Shown here: piece after piece, positions 6,909 to 13,232 of the stretch
Position numbering within the stretch: position 1 is the first letter of the stretch
How the letters are laid out: each line of letters begins with the position of its first letter
DNA from: a virus
IMG/VR virus record: IMGVR_UViG_3300043449_000945
Location: 1 to 26,736 of that record
DNA length: 26,736 nucleotides
Direction: 5' to 3' (one strand)
The notes under the pieces: generated by a model
What the model saw: only the letters and a program-made list of their open reading frames with translations
Told to the model about the DNA's origin: nothing
The model's database searches: none
Translations under genes and position numbers: made by a program

Positions 6909-7601
6909 TTATTTCATCCTTGATACTATATTAAAGAATTCCTGCTTCAAGTTAGGATCTTCACGAAACTTTCCACGCATAATAGAAGTAGTCATGTCGC
7001 TCTCGTGTTCGCGAACACCACGATGTGTCATACACAGATGTTCTGCCTGAACTAGAACAGCAACACCGTCTGCTTCGGTTACCTTTTCAATAGCATCGGC
7101 AATCTGCACAGTCATTTCTTCCTGAATCTGCGGACGACTAGTGATCCAATCTGTAATACGATTGAACTTACTTAGACCGATAACATTCTTACCAGGAAAC
7201 ACGCCGATGTAAGCCTTACCTTGAATAGCTTGGAAGTGATGAGCACAAGTTGAACGTATTGAAATAGGACCAGTTACATATAACTCGTCATATGCATTAG
7301 CATTTGGAAACGCTGTAATCTTTGGAACAGGATTGTAACGTCCAGAGAACACCTCGTTAATAAACATCTTAGCAACACGACGAGCAGTATCATGTGTGTT
7401 ATGATCATTTTCGATATCAATGACAAGACTTTCGAGAACCTTCTTCATATTCTCTTCGACTTCGTCTATTAATAGTTCATATTCTTCAGGAAGAATATGC
7501 TCACTTATGTTGTCATTACAAAAAAATCGAACTCCACGCTCTTTCAAGCGACTAGCAATTAAAGCTGAAGTTCCGTTACACGTACAATTAGTCATAGTCA
7601 T
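6909..7601 (-). CDS. folE: GTP cyclohydrolase I (FolE)
   Basis: Converts GTP to 7,8-dihydroneopterin triphosphate, the first step both of folate and of 7-deazaguanine synthesis. The 230-residue product shows DTARRVAKMF (71-80), the zinc site STCAHHF (Cys119, His122) with the second cysteine in HLCMTHRGV (Cys190), GKAYIGVFPGKNVIGLSKFNR (128-148), and the QIQEEMTVQIADAI strand-helix (158-171). The family usually has CEHH; here Ala replaces Glu. The last ~30 residues (SDMTTSIMRGKFRED) match the family end. The start at 7601 has a GGAG (7609-7612) seven bases upstream; a second ATG two codons in is possible. Here it most likely feeds the queD-like, queE and dpdA steps rather than folate. Confidence 0.95.
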   Translation of the reverse strand: MTMTNCTCNGTSALIASRLKERGVRFFCNDNISEHILPEEYELLIDEVEENMKKVLESLVIDIENDHNTHDTARRVAKMFINEVFSGRYNPVPKITAFPNANAYDELYVTGPISIRSTCAHHFQAIQGKAYIGVFPGKNVIGLSKFNRITDWITSRPQIQEEMTVQIADAIEKVTEADGVAVLVQAEHLCMTHRGVREHESDMTTSIMRGKFREDPNLKQEFFNIVSRMK

Positions 7602-7654
7602 TAAATATCTCCGATGTTAACGCAGGGGATTGCGATTTGTTTATATTACAGTAT

Positions 7655-8731
7655 TTAGGTTGTAGAATCAATAATTGTTTGATAAAGTTTATGACCGTCA
7701 AAATATTTTACTCCTACATCTTCGGCAATGCTTCTTGATTCTACTAACATAGGAACTTCATATTCGTTCATAATTTTATGAATAATAGCAATTAACTCAT
7801 CTTTATGTTTTAGATATGATTCCCAGCTTTCAGTCCACTCACTAGGGTATAGTCTATTTCCAGGCCACATTTCTGAATAACTCAATCTATCAGGCATCAA
7901 CGGGAAGGATCCCATCATTGCACCTTCGTACACACTTATGCCTAGTGTTTCTTGTAAGTTAGCACTGAAGACTATCTTAGACTCTCCTAATAATCTATAA
8001 TATTCAGCCTTAGTTAATGTTGTTTCTTGTGCAAAAACCCATTCGTATTCAGGAGTTGAATTAGCAAGGTCTCGAGCAATCTCAGGTTGCTTTTCAGGAG
8101 CAAGACGATGTGGGAAAATAATTTTGTTTTCTTTAGGAGTAGTCATATATGAAGCTAATAGTTCGTACATATACTCCATTGGCCATCCGACTCGTTTTAC
8201 ACTAGGATGATGTTTCATAAAGTCTTCTACATCGTCACAACCAAACAGCCTATTAATAAACATTTTGATATGAAAGTCTGTAGCAAAAAAGTTATCATCG
8301 TAACAATAAAACATTGATGATTCAGCATTGCGAACCCAAGGAACATCACCAATAAGTCTTCCTAAGAAATCCTGTGGGTCATAGCTTCCGGCATGCCACA
8401 TACCGCCAATTCTAATTTTTATGCCTAATAAAGACGCCATATACTTTAGCTGTATAACAGTGGGATTCCAAGCATCGGTATATAAGAAATAATCACCGTC
8501 TTTAATAGTGCCATTAGTAAAGAGTTGTGTAATTCTAATCATTTGCTGACTCTTATAATGATTAGTGCCAGCAAAATTCAGGAATGCACCAGGAGTGGTT
8601 ACTTGAGGAACATGACCACCGGGAATCACAGTCGTTTCAATACCAGCTTCACGAAGTTGCATTGGTAGATAATGTCTCCACTGTTTAGTGTAACGAGTAT
8701 CTACTGCTTCTAAATCAATTAAGTATAACAT
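7655..8731 (-). CDS. GT-B glycosyltransferase resembling queuosine-tRNA mannosyltransferases
   Basis: A 358-residue GT-B-fold transferase with no signal peptide or membrane anchor. The C-terminal donor domain shows IIFPHRLAPEKQPE (204-217), VFSANLQETLGISVYEG (254-270) and MPDRLSYSEMWP (279-290). This order and spacing recalls GT4-type enzymes and in particular, from memory, the DUF3524/QTMAN (GTDC1) family (HRWEHDKDPE ... HEFFGVAMLEAV ... YPEIFP), which mannosylates the 7-deazaguanine base of queuosine in tRNA. It overlaps the upstream small gene by 17 bases and sits between folE and the queD-like gene. A role in glycosylating a deazaguanine base in phage DNA is therefore plausible, but is inference; a role in surface glycans is the alternative. 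Confidence 0.8.
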   Translation of the reverse strand: MLYLIDLEAVDTRYTKQWRHYLPMQLREAGIETTVIPGGHVPQVTTPGAFLNFAGTNHYKSQQMIRITQLFTNGTIKDGDYFLYTDAWNPTVIQLKYMASLLGIKIRIGGMWHAGSYDPQDFLGRLIGDVPWVRNAESSMFYCYDDNFFATDFHIKMFINRLFGCDDVEDFMKHHPSVKRVGWPMEYMYELLASYMTTPKENKIIFPHRLAPEKQPEIARDLANSTPEYEWVFAQETTLTKAEYYRLLGESKIVFSANLQETLGISVYEGAMMGSFPLMPDRLSYSEMWPGNRLYPSEWTESWESYLKHKDELIAIIHKIMNEYEVPMLVESRSIAEDVGVKYFDGHKLYQTIIDSTT

Positions 8732-8921
8732 TGACGCGATCTTCTTCCCAGTTATTGTTTATTCTGTGACCTTTACGATAACGGTCAAACAACCCATATG
8801 GACTCTTATAATTCCATAGGTCTTTTTCATTATATACAAAGCCGAATTCTTTACAAAATTCAAGATAAGCATCGAGCTCGTCAAAAATTCTGTTAATATC
8901 GGGATAACGTGTATTAATCAT
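8715..8921 (-). CDS. conserved phage hypothetical protein, 68 aa
   Basis: Unknown function. The conserved-looking core is RYPDINRIFDELDAYLEFCK, EFGFVYNEKDLWNYKSPYG and FDRYRKGHRINNNW, a pattern I recall as an unnamed small protein in T4-like marine phages. The open frame begins at 8945, but the ATG at 8921 is preferred because it forms an ATGA overlap with the stop of the queD-like gene (8918) and because the recognisable sequence starts just after it. It overlaps the downstream glycosyltransferase by 17 bases. It is basic towards the C-terminus and has no membrane segment. Confidence 0.7.
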   Translation of the reverse strand: MINTRYPDINRIFDELDAYLEFCKEFGFVYNEKDLWNYKSPYGLFDRYRKGHRINNNWEEDRVNVILN

Positions 8922-9301
8922 TCTAGTCTCCATTTTTTGAAACAACCGTTTTCACCATCTTCACTAACTTCAATCCAGATATCTCTTTCTGGATATTTTT
9001 TTGCAATAGTTGCATATAGATCGTCTGCGATCATTTCACAACTTTTGTAATTCAATTCAAGTGTACCAGAATATAAACTCTCTAGCCATCTCTTGAATTG
9101 AATAAATTCTACTTCTCGATCATTATGAAAAACTTCAAGCCATACCTTAAAATGAAAGATATGCCTGTGAGGATATCCTAAAAAATTTACGTCTTGAAGT
9201 TTCTCATCTTCTAGTGCCGCTGGGTATTTATGAATACCTTCGCGCTTAAATGTAACCCAAATCATATTGGTATCAAGTAACATAATTGAATTGTAATCCA
9301 T
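8918..9301 (-). CDS. QueD/6-pyruvoyltetrahydropterin synthase-like protein (divergent)
   Basis: QueD turns dihydroneopterin triphosphate into 6-carboxytetrahydropterin, the QueE substrate. The 127-residue length fits the family. Likely zinc ligands are His24 (REGIHKYPAA) and His45/His47 (GYPHRHIFHFKVWLEV, replacing the family HGH). The later DREVEFIQFKRWLESLY matches the 'D..fg.vidf..lk' segment, SCEMIADDLY (87-96) the 'TaEnla..i' helix, and IEVSEDGENG (110-119) the C-terminal active-site strand. The usual catalytic cysteine four residues before HGH is absent (Leu41 there), so the protein may be a divergent QueD, use another residue, or do something related. It lies in the deazaguanine cluster directly after the unknown gene at 9302 (TAA-ATG junction). 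Confidence 0.6.
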   Translation of the reverse strand: MDYNSIMLLDTNMIWVTFKREGIHKYPAALEDEKLQDVNFLGYPHRHIFHFKVWLEVFHNDREVEFIQFKRWLESLYSGTLELNYKSCEMIADDLYATIAKKYPERDIWIEVSEDGENGCFKKWRLE

Positions 9302-9883
9302 TTACTCTTCTCTAATAAAAATGCTATCAATTACAGTTGTAGTAACAGTTTCGGACGGAGAATCTGTAATAACAAGAGGCTTATCCTGAGTATATTTAGA
9401 CCAATCAGTAAATTTACTTCTATCTTGTAAGTCATGTAACTGATGCACCCAAACACCTGGATTAGTTTCTCTAAAACCCGAATCGTCAATCTTTATACAA
9501 GTATTGTAGTTAAGCAATGTAGCATAAGGTAATTTAACAGAAATTTGTGTAATAAATCTATCATATTCATTCCACGCAGTTAGATTATCTATAATGTCGT
9601 TGTAATAGGAAATATCAAAATCTAAAGTAACCCAAAAGTCTCGCTTTAGCAGTTCATTAATAACTGCCTCCCAAAACATAAGATTGGTATTATTAAAACT
9701 TTGATTAGCACCTAGATAGATATGTTCGATACCCATATCCTCAGCAAGTTTTGCAACCTTGTCAGGATTATGTAAGCCTACAACAAAGAGTGTAGTCTTT
9801 CCATATACTGGAGTATGTTCTACTTCTGTACCGACGAAAAAGGTAACATCGTCTTTAGTACCATTGTTGTAGGCTCTTTCCAT
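9302..9883 (-). CDS. unknown conserved phage protein in deazaguanine cluster, 193 aa
   Basis: The family is not recognised. The sequence alternates predicted strands and helices: TFFVGTEVEHTPVYG (14-28), KTTLFVVGLHNPDKVAKLAE, IEHIYLGANQSFNN (53-66), a helix MFWEAVINELLKR, the strand FWVTLDFDI, RFITQISVKLP and NTCIKIDDSGF, then TNPGVWVHQLHDL. This looks like part of a TIM-barrel-like alpha/beta fold. GTEVEHT, LDFD and KIDD hold conserved-looking acidic residues that could bind metal or substrate. The start overlaps the stop of the DUF465-like gene by one base, and the stop abuts the queD-like start. The position between dpdA and the queD-like gene suggests a role in base modification, but that is only context. 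Confidence 0.75.
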   Translation of the reverse strand: MERAYNNGTKDDVTFFVGTEVEHTPVYGKTTLFVVGLHNPDKVAKLAEDMGIEHIYLGANQSFNNTNLMFWEAVINELLKRDFWVTLDFDISYYNDIIDNLTAWNEYDRFITQISVKLPYATLLNYNTCIKIDDSGFRETNPGVWVHQLHDLQDRSKFTDWSKYTQDKPLVITDSPSETVTTTVIDSIFIREE

Positions 9884-10071
9884 TACTGTGTCCTTAGCTG
9901 ATGTTCGATTCGATCAATTTCTTCCTTAAGATGAAGCTTTTCTAACTTCAACTTATTAATCTTAAGATCGTCTACATAGTGATTGTATGCTTCATTGATC
10001 GTTTTGTCAAGTGCATCGTGTTTAGCTTTAATCATCTTGTAATGCGATTCGAGCTTATCCATTGTAATCAT
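9883..10071 (-). CDS. DUF465/YdcH-like small coiled-coil protein, 62 aa
   Basis: Almost entirely helical: KLESHYKMIKAKHDALDKTI, then INKLKLEKLHLKEEIDRIEHQL. The pattern 'H..Ld..I ... LK..KL.LKeeI' resembles the YdcH/DUF465 family of short antiparallel coiled-coil proteins, whose function is unclear. The start at 10071 forms an ATGA overlap with the dpdA stop (10068); an internal ATG three codons later is possible. It ends overlapping the next gene by one base. Confidence 0.7.
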   Translation of the reverse strand: MITMDKLESHYKMIKAKHDALDKTINEAYNHYVDDLKINKLKLEKLHLKEEIDRIEHQLRTQ

Positions 10072-11609
10072 TCTACTGACTCCTCTAGTTTTTCAAGATT
10101 AGTTTCATCTAGCCCACTATCGTCTATATGGTGCTTAACCTCTACTTCAACTTCCTTAAACTTATCATTGTAAGCAGTTGAAGAGTTAACAGTTTTCTTT
10201 CCAGTAGCACCTCGTGTTCCGATAATACTGATCCAGAACTTGTTATAATCTTCAATAATTTTTTCTGCCTTTTCTCTATCGTCTGTTTCAAAGATTCTAT
10301 CAACAACATCTCTGAAATAAATTCGATCATATCCTTCAATGAATAACATATTTGGAATTACTTTCGAATCATATTGCCTATTTGCTTCTTGAACAGAATT
10401 AATATGCATCCACACATTATGACCCATTTGAATAGCGTAGGAAAAACTGTCCCATGATGTTCTTCCTTCTTTGCCTATCTTATTTAGATCGCCTGGCTTA
10501 TAAATGCATACATCTTTGACTAAAGTTTTTGTGCTTATTGGACTATCTTCAAAGTTTTTAAAGATCTTATCTTGTAATGTTGCATCTCTAAACAGTCGAG
10601 TGTCTGTTGCATACTTTTTGTTATCAACAGATGGGACCATTCGATAAGTCCACTTTTTATGATGTGGAGTTTCGGTTTGAATGTAAATCTGTCCGTTAGC
10701 AGTAGCAAGGAATGGACTAGCGCAGTCGAAGCTAATAGTAAACTGCTCGTTATGATATTTTCTAACAGCTCGTTGTATGTCAGTTAGCAAACAAGCCCAC
10801 TCAAGTTTACTGGTACCTAGAAAGTGCATCCAGTCCTGTTTGCCTTTCTCAATTAATCCATCAAAACGTAATGCAACAAGGCGACGTAATACAAGATGAA
10901 CATCACACATATTTTGTCCTCCCATCGACCACCCATTAAAGTGTTCATTAGGATAGTGCTTTGGATCACTATACTTCTTCATTCTATCATACCAGTCATC
11001 TGCTTCAGTATGATTTTCGCCCTGTAACACGTTTAAGAATTTACAGTTACCATTTCTATTACGAATGAAGTAGTCGTTGTTAATGTATGTTGCATTAACA
11101 GCTTCTTGATACGTGTTAATGCCTGTCTTTTCTCTACCATTTGGACTTCTAGCGACCCATGCTGGAATATCAAGAATCATTCCATAGTCCATAAGACTAT
11201 CCATCCAGGCAAGAACCTGTTCACGCTTCTTTTTAGCCTTAGGACAGTTAGGATCTTTCCAATCGCCCTCCCACACACCTTTACCAATCTGAAAGCCTCC
11301 ACTATCCCCAACAACAATACTATTGCCATTGCGTGGACGATTGCGGAACATATCTTCCTTCTCACTAAACTTGTTTAAGTCTAGTTCAGCATGACCTGCA
11401 GAATACAAGCACCACTTATAATAAAAGTATCCTGCTTCTGGATCTAGAAAGTTGAGTCCTTCGATACCATTTGTAAATCCTGCAGGAATACGTGCAGGAT
11501 CAACATAGGGACCAAAACGCTGTTTACCTATAAAAGTGGAATAAAAAGAACTAACTGCTGGTAAAAATACAGCATAGTCCTTTTGTGTTTTTGTTAAATT
11601 TTCATTCAT
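10068..11609 (-). CDS. dpdA: DpdA-like DNA guanine transglycosylase (TGT superfamily)
   Basis: A 513-residue protein with the core motifs of tRNA-guanine transglycosylase in order: VVGDSGGFQIG (99-109, general acid Asp102), LNVLQGENH (192-200), NGWSMGGQN (225-233), MHFLGTSKLEW (261-271) and SFDCASP (293-299, candidate nucleophile Asp295). The zinc-binding CxCxxC...H of true TGT enzymes is not seen. That combination, together with neighbouring queE/folE/queD-like genes in a phage, points to DpdA, which swaps guanine in DNA for a 7-deazaguanine. The C-terminal ~150 residues are phage-specific and charged. The start makes an ATGA overlap with a 32-residue membrane micro-ORF, and the stop an ATGA overlap with the next gene. 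A TGT-like fold is near certain; DNA as substrate is well supported by context. Confidence 0.88.
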   Translation of the reverse strand: MNENLTKTQKDYAVFLPAVSSFYSTFIGKQRFGPYVDPARIPAGFTNGIEGLNFLDPEAGYFYYKWCLYSAGHAELDLNKFSEKEDMFRNRPRNGNSIVVGDSGGFQIGKGVWEGDWKDPNCPKAKKKREQVLAWMDSLMDYGMILDIPAWVARSPNGREKTGINTYQEAVNATYINNDYFIRNRNGNCKFLNVLQGENHTEADDWYDRMKKYSDPKHYPNEHFNGWSMGGQNMCDVHLVLRRLVALRFDGLIEKGKQDWMHFLGTSKLEWACLLTDIQRAVRKYHNEQFTISFDCASPFLATANGQIYIQTETPHHKKWTYRMVPSVDNKKYATDTRLFRDATLQDKIFKNFEDSPISTKTLVKDVCIYKPGDLNKIGKEGRTSWDSFSYAIQMGHNVWMHINSVQEANRQYDSKVIPNMLFIEGYDRIYFRDVVDRIFETDDREKAEKIIEDYNKFWISIIGTRGATGKKTVNSSTAYNDKFKEVEVEVKHHIDDSGLDETNLEKLEESVE

Positions 11610-11704
11610 TTGTCATACCATCTCGAAACTAGTGCTATGATTATAGCACAAATCATTATTGTAATAGGTAATATTATAAAGGCAAATATCTCGTATCTGT
11701 TCAT
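11606..11704 (-). CDS. 32-residue single-pass membrane micro-protein
   Basis: An unlisted short frame beginning MNRYEIFAFIILPITIMI and ending ALVSRWYDK. A single ~22-residue hydrophobic stretch (FAFII through ALV) lies between polar ends, with charged residues on both sides. It fills the only gap between the phosphoribosyltransferase (11701-12066) and dpdA, and joins both by exact ATGA start/stop overlaps, the same junction used throughout this operon. That is stronger evidence for translation than its length. No clear Shine-Dalgarno is present, so translation probably depends on coupling. Function is unknown; membrane insertion is the only prediction. Confidence 0.65.
   Translation of the reverse strand: MNRYEIFAFIILPITIMICAIIIALVSRWYDK
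11640..11648 (-). promoter_or_regulatory. candidate extended -10 promoter upstream of dpdA
   Basis: Minus-strand TGCTATAAT is a consensus extended -10 element, about 30 bases upstream of the dpdA ATG and inside the micro-ORF. No good -35 box is found at 16-18 bases. The same GTGCTATA(A/G)T core occurs in the promoter at 408-418. It could give dpdA expression independent of the clamp operon, but lies within coding sequence, so it is tentative. Confidence 0.35.
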
Positions 11705-12066
11705 ATTATGTCCATTGTGAATAATGCTCTTACATATCTGTTGGCATCAAACACGACTTGAGATCTAGCAAAAATAACAAATCCAATATCTCCAGGCTGC
11801 ATTACTTCTGTCATGCTTTTGCCTGTAGTCCACACATCATCAACAACAAGACGACTTAAACTTTTTGGATTTACATATTTTTCTAATGCCTTTTGTAATT
11901 TTACCCCACCGCGTGGAATGCCATATACTTCTTTAAACTGGCAACGGTCACTAATCATTTTAGCAAGGCAATCCCAGTCTTCGTCTGTTAATGCATCACA
12001 TTCAATCTTCCAATCTAGTTCTTTGCCTGCATGTGATGTAAATTTTCCTAATTGAAATAAACTCAT
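11701..12066 (-). CDS. small phosphoribosyltransferase-fold protein, 121 aa
   Basis: A compact type I PRTase domain. KEVYGIPRGGVKLQKAL (45-61) is the N-terminal loop and RLVVDDVWTTGKS (72-84) is the PRPP-binding motif with paired aspartates 76-77. It is shorter than typical orotate or purine PRTases (~180-210 aa) and lacks an obvious hood domain, so base specificity cannot be assigned; a regulatory or degraded member is possible. It is joined by ATGA overlaps to the gene upstream (12063-12278) and to the membrane micro-ORF downstream. It is the second PRTase in the window; the other is at 5704-6222. Confidence 0.75.
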   Translation of the reverse strand: MSLFQLGKFTSHAGKELDWKIECDALTDEDWDCLAKMISDRCQFKEVYGIPRGGVKLQKALEKYVNPKSLSRLVVDDVWTTGKSMTEVMQPGDIGFVIFARSQVVFDANRYVRALFTMDII

Positions 12067-12278
12067 TTTTCGTCGCTTTCGTAAATTGTCTTGCCAGTAT
12101 TGTCTACATAAAATCCGGCTCTAACTTCTATTCCTTCGTCTTTTATCATTTTATCAAATTTAAAAAGTTGTCCTGTGTACCATTGTTGTCTTTTAAGTTC
12201 TATAGTTTCTTCACATTTTTGACCTTTTAAATACTCTTCAAACCGTTTGTAAAATTCGGCTTGGGTTATAGAACTCAT
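12063..12278 (-). CDS. small phage hypothetical protein, 71 aa
   Basis: Unknown function. The N-terminal half is helical and charged (QAEFYKRFEEYLKGQKCEE), the C-terminal half probably beta (IEVRAGFYVDNTGKTIYESD). No motif is recognised. Its ATG overlaps the stop of 12275-12469 and its stop overlaps the phosphoribosyltransferase start, both as ATGA, which is the main support for its being real. Confidence 0.65.
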   Translation of the reverse strand: MSSITQAEFYKRFEEYLKGQKCEETIELKRQQWYTGQLFKFDKMIKDEGIEVRAGFYVDNTGKTIYESDEK

Positions 12279-12469
12279 TTTTTCCCTTCACAAAATTCGT
12301 AAAATTGTATCTCTTTAAAAAACTCATACATATCTGGTGCAACTTTTCGATCTAACCGAATAGTATAGCCATCACTAGCAAATTTAATTCTAATTGATCT
12401 AGTCTCCTCATCTAACCAAATGGTTAGATAAGGTTTACCACTAGGTTGTATAATGTCTCGTTTAATCAT
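12275..12469 (-). CDS. small phage hypothetical protein, 64 aa
   Basis: Unknown function. It is predicted mostly beta with a C-terminal helix: PYLTIWLDEETRSIRIKFAS, GYTIRLDRKV, then DMYEFFKEIQFYEFCEGKK. No metal or catalytic motif is evident. It is linked by ATGA to the sliding clamp gene upstream (stop 12466) and by ATGA to the gene downstream, so it is co-translated with the clamp. Confidence 0.65.
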   Translation of the reverse strand: MIKRDIIQPSGKPYLTIWLDEETRSIRIKFASDGYTIRLDRKVAPDMYEFFKEIQFYEFCEGKK

Positions 12470-13197
12470 TTCATCTGCGCAAGAATGTAGTAATCATACA
12501 CTGAAATACCACTGTCAATAGTAATTAGGATAACACCGTCATCGCTAAACTTAATAGTCTTCTCACCAACAAGTCCTAGGATACTAATGAACTGCTTAAT
12601 AGGATACTGATGTGCTTGCTTGAGCTTGCCCTTAATTCCGGACTGGAACACAAAGCTACCTTCGTGGGTTGATGCATCACCGAAGTAAACCTTTAAGTCA
12701 GCACCTTCTGTCTTAACAAGGAATGTATTTTCTTCACTGTGAACTGCTGCCTGAAGCTTCATACGCTCAATGCTAACAATGCTAGGTTCAATTTCAACCT
12801 GCCAAACAGCACCCTTAAACTTTGTGGACTTAACCTTTTCGTTAACAAGTGTTTCGCCCATTAACTTGTACTCGTTCTTAAAGTCACCTGTAGCATTTTC
12901 AAAGTGAATAGAAACTGGCTTGTCTTCGCCGTTTCTCTCTTCCCATACAACTGCAACTTGTGCGTCTTCTTTATATTCGGGATTCTTCAAGTGCAAGTCT
13001 AGCTTATTAAGGAAAGGCATACCAAATGTTCCACTAACTTCCTTTACAGGATTTTTAGTAGTAGCACTAATAACAACTGTGCGATCCTCAGCTAGTGCAT
13101 CAATAGTAGTGGAATTTTTGTCGCCTGTAATTTTAACAAGGTCAATAATGCCTAATGCGTGTGTATGTTGTACAAGGTCTTTTAAAAAGTCAATCAC
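12466..13197 (-). CDS. 45: DNA polymerase sliding clamp (gp45-like)
   Basis: A 243-residue clamp-like protein (T4 gp45 is 228 aa), expected to form a trimeric ring that tethers the polymerase and, in T4, activates late transcription. It has no catalytic motif. Recognition rests on its repeated beta/helix layout, such as TIDALAEDRTVVISATTKNP, FGMPFLNKLDLHLKNPEYKE and KLKQAHQYPIKQFISIL, on a C-terminal IKFSDDGVILITIDSG strand pair, and on its place directly downstream of the polymerase gene. The start codon is GTG (13195-13197), preceded by GGAG (13205-13208) seven bases upstream. A 35-base gap separates it from the polymerase stop. It heads the ATGA-coupled chain leading to dpdA. Confidence 0.82.
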   Translation of the reverse strand: MIDFLKDLVQHTHALGIIDLVKITGDKNSTTIDALAEDRTVVISATTKNPVKEVSGTFGMPFLNKLDLHLKNPEYKEDAQVAVVWEERNGEDKPVSIHFENATGDFKNEYKLMGETLVNEKVKSTKFKGAVWQVEIEPSIVSIERMKLQAAVHSEENTFLVKTEGADLKVYFGDASTHEGSFVFQSGIKGKLKQAHQYPIKQFISILGLVGEKTIKFSDDGVILITIDSGISVYDYYILAQMK

Positions 13198-13232
13198 AAT
13201 AAGTCTCCATTTGTTTTAGTATAGATAATTTG

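Noticed and set aside
7621-7634. CGCA...TGCG inverted repeat upstream of folE
   Set aside because: Four-base arms without a T-run; likely chance.
7651-7658. CTAAATAC box upstream of folE as a late promoter
   Set aside because: It overlaps the stop codon of the glycosyltransferase and its edge is about 50 bases from the folE start, unlike the other boxes.
9221-9231. CATAAATA-like sequence within the queD-like gene
   Set aside because: It lies inside coding sequence with no gene start nearby; treated as a chance match.
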